64,000 bases of DNA. It comes from Pseudactinotalea suaedae. GTDB lineage: Bacteria > Actinomycetota > Actinomycetes > Actinomycetales > Beutenbergiaceae. The stretch spans positions 124,001 through 188,000 of the forward strand of contig NZ_WNXY01000010.1 of assembly GCF_009733815.1 (NCBI RefSeq). The letters are read 5' to 3'. Below, in pieces: positions 51,326 to 59,110 of the stretch. The position numbers and the translations under genes are program-made. The stretch's first letter is position 1. Each line of letters begins with the position of its first letter. The notes beneath the pieces are model-generated. The model made no database searches. It worked only from the letters and a program-made list of their open reading frames with translations, and was not told where the DNA came from.

Positions 51326-53071
51326 GTGCCAGAGGTGCACCAGGAGCCGGTGAACGCACCGGAGATTCCGGGTTACACCTATGTCCGCCCGATCGGGCAC
51401 GGCGGGTTCTCCGACGTGTACCTGTACGAGCAGGAGATGCCACGTCGCGAGGTGGCGATCAAGGTGCTGCGCACCGACGACCTCAGCGCGTCCGTCCGGG
51501 AGCAGTTCGCCGCCGAGGCCAACCTGATGGCACGGGTGTCCAACCACTCCAACATCGCCGCGATCTACGCGGCCGACGTCGACGACGACGGCCAGCCGTA
51601 CCTGGTCATGGAGTTCTGCTCGGGCGGCAGCCTCGGCGCGTTCTACCGGCACTACCCGATGTCGGTGAAGGACGTGCTCACCCTCGGCATCAGGCTCTCG
51701 GGCGCGCTCGAGGCGGCGCACCGTGCCGGCATCGTGCACCGCGACATCAAGCCCGCCAACATCCTGCTGACCGAGTACGGCGTGCCGGTGCTGTCCGACT
51801 TCGGGATCTCGACGATCGACGAGGGGTTCCACGAACCCGCGCGGCCTGCCGGCGACCGCCCCGGGACCGGTGAGAGCTCGGTCGGCATGAGCCTGCCGTG
51901 GGCGGCGCCGGAGACGCTCTGGGACCCGCCGGTCTCCGACGCCCGGTCGGACCGGTACTCGCTGACGGCCACGCTCTACTCGCTGCTCGAGGGGCGCTCG
52001 CCACACGAGGTCCCCGGCGGTCCGAACACCGCGGCGCACCTGACCGGCCGCATCGCCAGCGGCTTCATCGGCGCCATGAAGCGCCCGGACCTGCCTGCGT
52101 CGTTGCGGGACATGCTGCGGCGCGGGCTCTCGCACGACCGGGCCGCCCGGTACGACTCCGCCGCAGACATGGGGCGGGCGCTCCAGGACATCCAGCGCGA
52201 GCTCGGCTTCGAGGTCACCCCGCTGGAGGTGCCGCGCGGCAGCGCCCCCGCACGGCCGCCCGAGCCGACCACGCGCGTGCTGCAGAGCCAGCCGATCCAG
52301 CTCCCCGAAGGCCACGCGACGCTCGCCCCCGTCGGCGACGGCGGTGCGCAGGTGGCTGCGCCCGTCCAGGAGGGTGGGGCTCACCCGGGCATGTCCGGCA
52401 CGCACCCCGGCACGGGGGCGCCACCCGCGCACGTCGCCGCAGGCCAGGTGGGGAACGCGGGCTGGTCGGCGAGCCGACCCCACGTCGCGTCGGGTGCGCA
52501 GCCGGCGGTGGCGGCTCCCGCCGCACCGAGCACGGCGCCGCGGACCCGACCGAGCTGGAAGCTCGCCTACGTGGGCTTCGTCGTGGTGCTGGTCCTTGCC
52601 TGCGTCGTGGTCGCGTCGCTGCTGATCGCCCAGGCGAACGCAGGTCCGAGCTACGACGGGCGGGCGGTCGAGCACCTCGACTGGCGGCTCACGAGCACCG
52701 GCGTCTACGAGGTCGAGATCCCCGAGGGGCTCGCGGTCCCGGGCGAGGTCGAGGCACTGACCGTGGCCACGGGCGACGGCGCCACGCTGGAGGGCACCGT
52801 CTTCGCCGAGATCTCCACCGACAGCTCCGAGTGGCTCGACGGCGAGACCGTGCTGCTCAACCCGAGGGAGTCGGCGAACCTCGACGGCGCCACGACCCTC
52901 GACGCCGAGGAGCTGGCCGCCACGCTCGGGCTCGAGGTCGGCGCCATGCACAGCGGAGACGTCATCCTGGTGGCCGCACCGTACGGGTACTTCTCCAACA
53001 CCCACCCCGACGTGGGCATCAAGGTCAGCGAGGCCACCCTCGTGATCATCACGATCACCGACGCCTACTGA
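51326..53071 (+). CDS. Membrane-anchored eukaryotic-type Ser/Thr protein kinase
   Basis: 581 residues from GTG at 51326 with GGAGG four nt upstream; GTG at 51350 (AGGAG three nt upstream) would shorten it by eight residues. The kinase domain (about 14-275) has the glycine loop IGHGGFSDVYLY, catalytic Lys in VAIKVL, HRDIKPANIL and DFGIS, then an activation segment and WAAPETLW. A Pro/Ala-rich linker of about 130 residues leads to one helix near 412-435 and an extracytoplasmic domain of about 140 residues. That domain is not the PASTA repeat of PknB; it is beta-rich and unrecognised. Ligand and targets are unknown. Confidence 0.93.
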   Translation: MPEVHQEPVNAPEIPGYTYVRPIGHGGFSDVYLYEQEMPRREVAIKVLRTDDLSASVREQFAAEANLMARVSNHSNIAAIYAADVDDDGQPYLVMEFCSGGSLGAFYRHYPMSVKDVLTLGIRLSGALEAAHRAGIVHRDIKPANILLTEYGVPVLSDFGISTIDEGFHEPARPAGDRPGTGESSVGMSLPWAAPETLWDPPVSDARSDRYSLTATLYSLLEGRSPHEVPGGPNTAAHLTGRIASGFIGAMKRPDLPASLRDMLRRGLSHDRAARYDSAADMGRALQDIQRELGFEVTPLEVPRGSAPARPPEPTTRVLQSQPIQLPEGHATLAPVGDGGAQVAAPVQEGGAHPGMSGTHPGTGAPPAHVAAGQVGNAGWSASRPHVASGAQPAVAAPAAPSTAPRTRPSWKLAYVGFVVVLVLACVVVASLLIAQANAGPSYDGRAVEHLDWRLTSTGVYEVEIPEGLAVPGEVEALTVATGDGATLEGTVFAEISTDSSEWLDGETVLLNPRESANLDGATTLDAEELAATLGLEVGAMHSGDVILVAAPYGYFSNTHPDVGIKVSEATLVIITITDAY

Positions 53072-53089
53072 GTCGGCGGGAGAGACGCC

Positions 53090-53527
53090 GTGCGCCCGTA
53101 CCCACCGGTGCTGTACCTGAGCGGTCTCGGACTGGCGCTCGTGGGGCACCTGATCCATCCGCTGTCGCTACCGGACGCGGTCGGGGTGCGGGTGCTCGGT
53201 GCGGTGCCGGTCGCCGTCGCGGTGCTGCTCGGCGTGGCCGCCGAGCGCGAGCTCGTCCGGGCGAAGACCCCGGTCCTTCCCTTCCGTGACGCCTCGGCGC
53301 TGGTCACCACCGGCCCGTTCCGGCTCACCCGGAACCCGATCTACCTGGCGTTCACGCTGCTCGTGCTGGGCGTCGCGCTGGGCACCGCCAGCTGGTGGCC
53401 GGTGATCACGCTGCCGCTCGTGCTGGTGGCGATGACCTGGGTGATCCGCGGCGAGGAGCGCAGTCTCGAGCGTCTCTTCGGGGAGGAGTACCGGCGCTAC
53501 CGCCACCGCGTGCGACGCTGGCTCTGA
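53090..53527 (+). CDS. Isoprenylcysteine carboxyl methyltransferase / phospholipid methyltransferase family protein
   Basis: 145 residues with three or four membrane helices. The family motif is LVTTGPFRLTRNPIYLAFTLLVLGVALG (RHPxY-like), and EERSLERLFGEEYRRYRHRVRRWL is the classical C-terminal SAM-binding end. GTG start, 18 nt after the kinase gene. Substrate unknown; small bacterial ICMT-like enzymes methylate phospholipids or other amphiphiles. Confidence 0.85.
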   Translation: MRPYPPVLYLSGLGLALVGHLIHPLSLPDAVGVRVLGAVPVAVAVLLGVAAERELVRAKTPVLPFRDASALVTTGPFRLTRNPIYLAFTLLVLGVALGTASWWPVITLPLVLVAMTWVIRGEERSLERLFGEEYRRYRHRVRRWL

Positions 53528-53546
53528 GGCCGCCGGCGCCGGTGGC

Positions 53547-54143
53547 TCAGCCGCTGCGCAGCCGGACGGCCCGCACGGCCCGGTCGTAGAGGTCGGCAAG
53601 GTCGGCAGCGCCGTCGGTTCGCGTCCAGGTCTGCCCGGCGATGTCCAGGCATGCGATCGCGCTCGCGACGATCGCATCGGCCGCCGGGTCCTCCTGGTCG
53701 TCCGCGTCGATGCCGAGCCGGCGCCGAATGTTCGGGACGAGCATCTCCTGCCACTGCAGGTGCTTCTCGATGCTCCGGGCGCGAAGCGAGGGGGTCTCGT
53801 ACATCATCCTGGCGATCTTGAGCATCAGCTCGGGTGGTTGCCCGAGCGCGTCGGCCTCCCAGAACACCGTCCGGAGGGCGTCCCACGGAGCGACGGACAG
53901 CGGGATCGTCTCGAGGCGTTCGCGCACACGGAGGCCCTGCGCGGCGAGGTCTCCCAGGACGACGTCCTCCTTCGTCCCGAAGTAGCGGAAGAACGAGCGA
54001 CGCGAGATCCCCGCGGCCGCCGCGATCTGGTCGATGGTGGTCTGCTCGAAGCCCTGCTCGAGGAACAGCGCCATGGCGACCTCGGTGATCTCCGCATAGG
54101 CCGCCCGCCGCGACCGGGTCCAGAGGCCGTCAGGAGTGCTCAC
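53547..54143 (-). CDS. TetR family transcriptional regulator
   Basis: 198 residues. The N-terminal helix-turn-helix is EQTTIDQIAAAAGISRRSFFRYFGTKEDVVLG, followed by an all-helical ligand domain. It is divergent from the SDR gene, and a TGGCA-N5-TGCCA palindrome lies between them, so it probably represses both genes. GTG start at 54143. Ligand not known. Confidence 0.92.
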   Translation of the reverse strand: MSTPDGLWTRSRRAAYAEITEVAMALFLEQGFEQTTIDQIAAAAGISRRSFFRYFGTKEDVVLGDLAAQGLRVRERLETIPLSVAPWDALRTVFWEADALGQPPELMLKIARMMYETPSLRARSIEKHLQWQEMLVPNIRRRLGIDADDQEDPAADAIVASAIACLDIAGQTWTRTDGAADLADLYDRAVRAVRLRSG

Positions 54144-54169
54144 GGGGGAACGCTACACGCCGTGCCTCG

Positions 54170-54198
54170 TTGGCACTCGATGCCAGTCTGACATACAG
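54170..54198 (+). promoter_or_regulatory. SDR promoter overlapped by a TetR operator
   Basis: -35-like TTGGCA (54170-54175), spacer of 18, then TACAGT (54194-54199). The perfect palindrome TGGCA-CTCGA-TGCCA (54171-54185) overlaps the -35 box, so a dimer there would block RNA polymerase. It is the only palindrome in the divergent gap. Confidence 0.7.
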
Positions 54199-54228
54199 TG
54201 CAGCGACCACCCGATCGAAGGAGCCGAC

Positions 54229-55053
54229 ATGCCACGCCCGGACTACCCCAGCCAGACCGTCATCATCACGGGCGCCAGCTCCGGCATCGGCGCCTCGTTC
54301 GCGCGTGCCCTCGCCGCTCGGGGGGCGAACCTGATCCTGGTCGCGCGCCGCCGCGACCGTCTGGAGGCGCTCGCCTCGGAGCTGGAGCGGGCGCACGGCG
54401 TCACGGTGACACCGATCGCCCTCGACCTCACCTCACCCACGGCCGGCGCCGAGCTGAAGGCCGCTGTTCTCGCGGCAGGGTGCACCCCGACGAGCCTGAT
54501 CAACAACGCGGGCTTCGGCACGTTCGGGGAGTTCCAGGACGAGGATCCAGCCCGGCTCGCGGACGAGATCGCCGTCGATGTCTCCGCCCTGGTCCAGCTC
54601 AGCTCGGCCTTTCTGCCCACCCTCGTGGCGGGCGGTGGCTTCCTGATCAACGTCGCCAGCATGGCCGCGTACACGCCGACCCCACGGATGGCCGTCTACG
54701 GTGCGGCGAAGGCGTTCGTGCTCAGCTTCACCGAGTCGCTCTGGGCCGAGCTCCGCGGCTCCGGTGTCACCGCGTTCGCGCTCTCGCCCGGTGCGACGAG
54801 CACCGAGTTCAACGCCGTCGTCGGCACCGATGACGCCACCGCAGGAGCGCGGATGCGCACACCGGAGCAGGTCGTCGCGACGGCGCTGGCCCACCTCGAG
54901 CGCCGCAGCCCGGGACCGAGCGTCATCGACGGCCGCAGCAACCGGGTCGCTGCCCTCGTGGGACGTCTGGCCAGCCGGCGTTCGATCGTCACCCTGATGC
55001 ACCGACTGACCGGCCCCACCCGCAGGCGCACGGCCACATCGGCACCCGCGTGA
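54229..55053 (+). CDS. Short-chain dehydrogenase/reductase
   Basis: 274 residues. NAD(P)-binding TGASSGIGASFARALAARG, NNAGFG, and the catalytic Ser, Tyr and Lys in NVASMAA...AVYGAAKAFV. AAGGAG lies six nt before the ATG. The classical SDR fold is complete, with an extra C-terminal helical tail of about 30 residues rich in Arg. It oxidises or reduces a carbonyl or alcohol; induction by removal of the TetR protein is likely. Substrate unknown. Confidence 0.93.
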   Translation: MPRPDYPSQTVIITGASSGIGASFARALAARGANLILVARRRDRLEALASELERAHGVTVTPIALDLTSPTAGAELKAAVLAAGCTPTSLINNAGFGTFGEFQDEDPARLADEIAVDVSALVQLSSAFLPTLVAGGGFLINVASMAAYTPTPRMAVYGAAKAFVLSFTESLWAELRGSGVTAFALSPGATSTEFNAVVGTDDATAGARMRTPEQVVATALAHLERRSPGPSVIDGRSNRVAALVGRLASRRSIVTLMHRLTGPTRRRTATSAPA

Positions 55054-55097
55054 CCCCTGGTCCGGAGGCGTCTGGCTGAGGAGCCCGGACCCCTGCG

Positions 55098-55171
55098 TGC
55101 CCCCACCGGGGCTCGAACCCGGACTGTGCCGATTTTAAGTCGGCTGCCTCTGCCGATTGGGCTATGGGGGC
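55098..55171 (-). tRNA. tRNA with UAA anticodon, predicted tRNA-Leu, short variable loop
   Basis: The cloverleaf on the minus strand has a 7-bp acceptor (GCCCCCA/TGGGGGC), a 3-bp D stem with loop CAATCGGCAGA, anticodon stem GCCGA/TCGGC with loop CTTAAAA (anticodon TAA), a 5-nt variable loop ACAGT, and T stem CCGGG/CCCGG with TTCGAGC. The discriminator is A; no CCA is encoded. The anticodon would read UUA (Leu), but bacterial tRNA-Leu normally has a long variable arm, absent here. Decoding or charging by a non-leucyl enzyme cannot be excluded. It is 19 nt or more from both flanking genes. Confidence 0.85.
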
Positions 55172-55255
55172 GCCTGCGAGGGTATCCCCCGACCCGCGGG
55201 GCGACACGGTGCCGGGCTCGCGCGGCTGCCGGCGGGACGCGCCCCGGGGTGTGTC

Positions 55256-55284
55256 GTCGATGTTGCAGTTCGGTCAACATCGAC
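55256..55284. promoter_or_regulatory. 10-bp perfect inverted repeat upstream of the peptide ABC operon
   Basis: GTCGATGTTG (55256-55265) and CAACATCGAC (55275-55284) around a 9-nt spacer. It lies 78 nt before the binding-protein start and about 85 nt from the tRNA 5' end, so it could be an operator for either. A TAGTGT box (55316-55321) is a possible -10 site for the operon. Confidence 0.55.
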
Positions 55285-55362
55285 GCAAAGCTCCCAACGT
55301 CGCGAGGTGCGCGTCTAGTGTGACGGGGCCGAGTGAGACCCATTCGGAGGCAAAGGAGCATC

Positions 55363-57042
55363 ATGCGACGAACCGCACAATGGGCGGCGTTGGCCGCGGC
55401 AGGCGCCCTCATCCTGACCAGCTGCGCCTCGCAACGCGAGAACGACGACCCGACCGGAGACGGCACGGGCACAGGCGACGGGACCGGTGGTGGTGAGGAG
55501 GTCACCTTCACGTTCGCAGCATCCGCGGACCCGGTGGCGCTCGACCCCGCGCTCGCCAACGACGGCGAGACCTTCCGCGTCGCCCGGCAGATGTTCGAGG
55601 GCCTCGTGGGCACGGTCCCGGGCACCCCCGACCCGGCGCCGCTGCTCGCCGAGAGCTGGGAGGTCAGCGACGACGGCCTGGAGTACACCTTCCAGCTCGT
55701 CGAGGGCGTCACCTTCCACGACGGCACCGAGTTCAACGCCGAGGCCGTGTGCTTCAACTTCGAGCGCTGGAACAACTTCACCGGTCTCGCGGCCACCGAG
55801 AGCTTGTCCTACTACTGGCTCAAGGTGAACGGTGGCTACGCCGAGGACGGCAACGGGAAGTACGAGTCGTGCGAGGCCCCCGACGCCGCCACCGCCGTGA
55901 TCCACCTCGCGTCCCCGCTGCCCGAGCTGGTCGCCGCGCTCTCGCTGCCGGCGTTCTCGATGCAGTCCCCCACGGCGCTGCAGGAGTACGACGCCGACAA
56001 CGTGCAGGGCAACGCCGAGGCACCGGTGCTACCCGAGTACGCCTTGGGGCACCCCACCGGCACCGGGCCGTTCGTGTTCGACTCCTGGTCACCGGGTGAG
56101 CAGGTCGTGCTGACGGCGAACCCGGACTACTGGGGCGAGCAGGGTCAGGTCACCCGCGTCGTGTTCCCGATCATCAGCGACTCCACGGCCCGGCGCCAGG
56201 CGCTCGAGGCCGGCGACATCGACGGCTACGACCTCGTCGGGCCCGCCGACGTGGTGGCGCTGGAGGAGGCGGGTTACGAGATCGTCAACCGTGACGCCTT
56301 CAACATCCTCTACCTGGGCATGAACCAGGCGGTGCCCGAGCTGGCCGACATCCGGGTGCGGCAGGCGATCGCCCACGCGGTGGACCGCGAGGCGCTGGTG
56401 GCGGCAACGCTGCCGGAGGGGACCGAGGTCGCGACGAACTTCGTGCCGTCCTCGGTGGTGGGCTACAACGAGGACGTCCAGACCTACGAGTACGACCCGG
56501 CCGAGGCCCAGTCGCTGCTGGCGGAGGCGGGCTTCACCGAGGACAACCCGCTCACGCTGGACTTCAGCTATCCGACCAACGTCTCGCGCCCGTACATGCC
56601 GACGCCGGAGCAGGTGTTCGAGCGTGTCGCCGCCGACCTCGAGGAGGTCGGGATCATGGTCGAGGCCACCCCGCTCCCCTGGTCGCCGGACTACCTGGAC
56701 CGGATCCAGGGCACGACCGACCACGGGCTGCACCTGCTGGGGTGGACCGGCGACTACAACGACACCTACAACTTCATCGGTGTCTTCTTCGCACAGCCGG
56801 GCATGGAGTGGGGTTTCGACAACCCCGAGATCTTCCAGCTGATCAACGACGCCCGCGTGCTGCCGGACCTCGAGGAGCAGACCACGGCCTACGAGGAGGC
56901 CAACGCGGCGCTGCTGGAGTTCCTGCCCGGTCTGCCGATCGCGCACCCGGTCCCGTCGCTGGCGTTCCGCGAGGGCATCGTCTACCCGGCCTCGCCGGTG
57001 CAGGACGAGGTCTACAACATGGTGGAGATGCCGGAGGAGTGA
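55363..57042 (+). CDS. Peptide/nickel ABC transporter substrate-binding lipoprotein (SBP_bac_5)
   Basis: 559 residues. Signal peptide and lipobox ILTSC (Cys about residue 21), a Gly/Asp/Thr-rich linker, then the family 5 fold: ALDPALANDGETFRVARQMFEGLV, FHDGTEFNAEAVCFNFERW, GTGPFVFDSWSPGEQVVL, and DIRVRQAIAHAVDREALV. It delivers peptides or related ligands to the DppB/DppC channel. AAAGGAG lies five nt before the ATG; the in-frame upstream codons are not used. A hairpin follows within the operon. Confidence 0.95.
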   Translation: MRRTAQWAALAAAGALILTSCASQRENDDPTGDGTGTGDGTGGGEEVTFTFAASADPVALDPALANDGETFRVARQMFEGLVGTVPGTPDPAPLLAESWEVSDDGLEYTFQLVEGVTFHDGTEFNAEAVCFNFERWNNFTGLAATESLSYYWLKVNGGYAEDGNGKYESCEAPDAATAVIHLASPLPELVAALSLPAFSMQSPTALQEYDADNVQGNAEAPVLPEYALGHPTGTGPFVFDSWSPGEQVVLTANPDYWGEQGQVTRVVFPIISDSTARRQALEAGDIDGYDLVGPADVVALEEAGYEIVNRDAFNILYLGMNQAVPELADIRVRQAIAHAVDREALVAATLPEGTEVATNFVPSSVVGYNEDVQTYEYDPAEAQSLLAEAGFTEDNPLTLDFSYPTNVSRPYMPTPEQVFERVAADLEEVGIMVEATPLPWSPDYLDRIQGTTDHGLHLLGWTGDYNDTYNFIGVFFAQPGMEWGFDNPEIFQLINDARVLPDLEEQTTAYEEANAALLEFLPGLPIAHPVPSLAFREGIVYPASPVQDEVYNMVEMPEE

Positions 57043-57078
57043 CCTGACGGTCGGTCCTGAGAAGTCCACTCACGTCCT

Positions 57079-57113
57079 CGGCCGACGTCGCCCCGATCGG
57101 GTGACGTCGGCCG
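57079..57113 (+). terminator. Intra-operon hairpin between the binding-protein and permease genes
   Basis: 11-bp perfect stem (CGGCCGACGTC, 57079-57089, with 57103-57113) 37 nt after the binding-protein stop. Such hairpins often protect the upstream message from 3' exonucleases or partly end transcription, so binding protein outnumbers the channel. The role is inferred. Confidence 0.7.
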
Positions 57114-57137
57114 GTGACGGCCGATCCGGGGGTAGCC

Positions 57138-58142
57138 GTGCTCCGACTCATCGCGCGCCGTCTGGCGCTCCTGATCCCGACTCTGTTCGGGCTCAGCATC
57201 CTGCTGTTCCTCTGGGTGCGGGCGCTGCCCGGCGGGCCGGCGCGGGCGCTCCTCGGTGAGCGTGCGACCGACGCCGCCATCGCCGAGATCAACGAGCTCT
57301 ACGGCTTCAACCGACCCCTGCACGAGCAGTACGCCCGCTACCTGGGGCAGCTGCTGCAGGGCAACTTCGGGACCTCGCTCACCACCCGCCGACCGGTGCT
57401 GGAGGAGTTCAGCAACCGGTTCCCGGCCACGCTCGAGCTGACGATCTGGGCGATCCTCATCGCCATCGTGCTCGGGATCGGGCTGGGATACCTGGCCGCC
57501 CGCAAGCACGGATCGGTCCTCGACAGCCTGGCCGTGGTGGTCTCGCTGCTCGGCGTGACGGTGCCGGTGTTCTTCCTCGCGTTCATCCTCAAGTACGTGT
57601 TCGCCGTGAGGTTGGGGTGGTTCGCGAGTACCGGGAGGCAGTCGAGCGACATCGACGCCACGCACTACACGAACCTCTACGTGCTCGACGGCGTCCTCAC
57701 CGGCGAGCTCGACGCCGCCTGGGACGCGATCCTGCACCTCGCCCTGCCGGCGATCGCGCTGGCTTCGATCCCCCTGGCGATCATCGCCCGCATGACACGC
57801 GCGTCCGTGATCGAGGTGCAGACCTCGGACTACGTGCGGACCGCGATCGCGAAGGGCCTGCGCCCGACCCGGGTCCGCAACCGCGTGCTGCTGCGCAACG
57901 CGCTGCTGCCGGTCTCGACGACGATCGGCCTGCAGGTCGGCCTGCTGCTCTCCGGCGCGGTGCTCACCGAGACCGTGTTCTCCTTCCCCGGCATCGGCGG
58001 CTTCCTGGCGAGTGCGATCTACAGCGCCGACTACCCCGTGCTGCAGGGCTTCATCATCATCATCGCGGTCGTGTACGCGCTGGTGAACCTCGCCGTCGAC
58101 ATCTCGTACGGCCTCATCGACCCGCGGCTGAGGACACGATGA
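57138..58142 (+). CDS. Peptide ABC transporter permease (DppB/OppB type)
   Basis: 334 residues. N-terminal membrane anchor RRLALLIPTLFGLSILLFLWVRALPGG and an EAA-type loop (SDYVRTAIAKGLRPTRVRNRVLLRNALLP). The GTG at 57138 is preferred because the alternative at 57114 abuts the hairpin. Six predicted helices. Stop overlaps the next start as ATGA. Confidence 0.94.
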   Translation: MLRLIARRLALLIPTLFGLSILLFLWVRALPGGPARALLGERATDAAIAEINELYGFNRPLHEQYARYLGQLLQGNFGTSLTTRRPVLEEFSNRFPATLELTIWAILIAIVLGIGLGYLAARKHGSVLDSLAVVVSLLGVTVPVFFLAFILKYVFAVRLGWFASTGRQSSDIDATHYTNLYVLDGVLTGELDAAWDAILHLALPAIALASIPLAIIARMTRASVIEVQTSDYVRTAIAKGLRPTRVRNRVLLRNALLPVSTTIGLQVGLLLSGAVLTETVFSFPGIGGFLASAIYSADYPVLQGFIIIIAVVYALVNLAVDISYGLIDPRLRTR

Positions 58143-59110
58143 CCTCCACCCTGCCGGCGGCGGAGCCGCCCAGCGAGCCCGGCGCTCCCCCCGAGCCCGG
58201 CGGCGCCGACGGCGCGCGCTCGGCGAAGGACTCCCAGCACGACGGCGCCAGCCTCTGGCAGCAGGCGCTGCGCCGGATGCGACGCAACCCGATCGCGATC
58301 GTCGGCGCGGTGATCGTGGCCGCCTTCGTCCTCGTTGCCGTGCTGGCGCCGTGGATCGCGCCGTACCCGGCGCAGGCCACGCCGGGGCGCGACCTCATCC
58401 GGCCCACGCTGATCCCCGGACCGTCGGCGGAGTTCCCGCTGGGCCTCGACCGGTTCGGCAGCGACGTGCTGAGCCAGCTGATCTGGGGCGCCCGCGCCTC
58501 TCTGATCATCGGCGTGGTCTCGACCCTGCTCGGGCTGTTCGGCGGCGTCGCGCTCGGCTTGCTCGCGGGCGCCTTCAGCGGGTGGGTCGACACCCTCGCC
58601 ATGCGGCTCGTCGACCTGATGCTGGCGATCCCGTCGCTGCTGCTGGCGGTCTCGATCGCCGCGATCGCCGGCCAGAACAACTCCTCGATCATCATCGCGA
58701 TCGGCGTGGTGCAGATCCCGATCTTCGCGCGGCTGCTGCGCGGCTCGATGCTGCAGCAGCGGAACCAGGACTACGTGCTGGCCGCGCGATCGCTGGGACT
58801 GACCCGCGGCACCGTGACGATGTCGCACGTGCTCCCCAACTCGCTGGGTCCGGTGATCGTGCAGGCCACCCTGGTGCTCGCGACCGCGGTCATCGAGGCG
58901 GCAGCGCTGTCCTTCCTCGGGCTGGGCGGTGGCCGCCCCACCGAGGCCGAGTGGGGGCGGATGCTCACCGGTGCGCAGGCCGAGCTCGCGCTCGCACCGC
59001 AGCTGGCGATCCTCCCGGGTCTGTGCATCTCGATCACCGCGCTGGGCTTCACGTTGCTGGGCGAGTCGCTCCGAGAAGCGCTCGACCCCCGGATGAGGAG
59101 ACGGCGATGA
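58139..59110 (+). CDS. Peptide ABC transporter permease (DppC/OppC type)
   Basis: 323 residues. A long polar N terminus (about 45 residues), then LRRMRRNPIAIVGAVIVAAFVLVAVLAPW and the C-terminal EAA loop (QDYVLAARSLGLTRGTVTMSHVLPNSLGPV). ATG overlaps dppB. Partner of DppB for peptide import. Confidence 0.95.
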   Translation: MTSTLPAAEPPSEPGAPPEPGGADGARSAKDSQHDGASLWQQALRRMRRNPIAIVGAVIVAAFVLVAVLAPWIAPYPAQATPGRDLIRPTLIPGPSAEFPLGLDRFGSDVLSQLIWGARASLIIGVVSTLLGLFGGVALGLLAGAFSGWVDTLAMRLVDLMLAIPSLLLAVSIAAIAGQNNSSIIIAIGVVQIPIFARLLRGSMLQQRNQDYVLAARSLGLTRGTVTMSHVLPNSLGPVIVQATLVLATAVIEAAALSFLGLGGGRPTEAEWGRMLTGAQAELALAPQLAILPGLCISITALGFTLLGESLREALDPRMRRRR

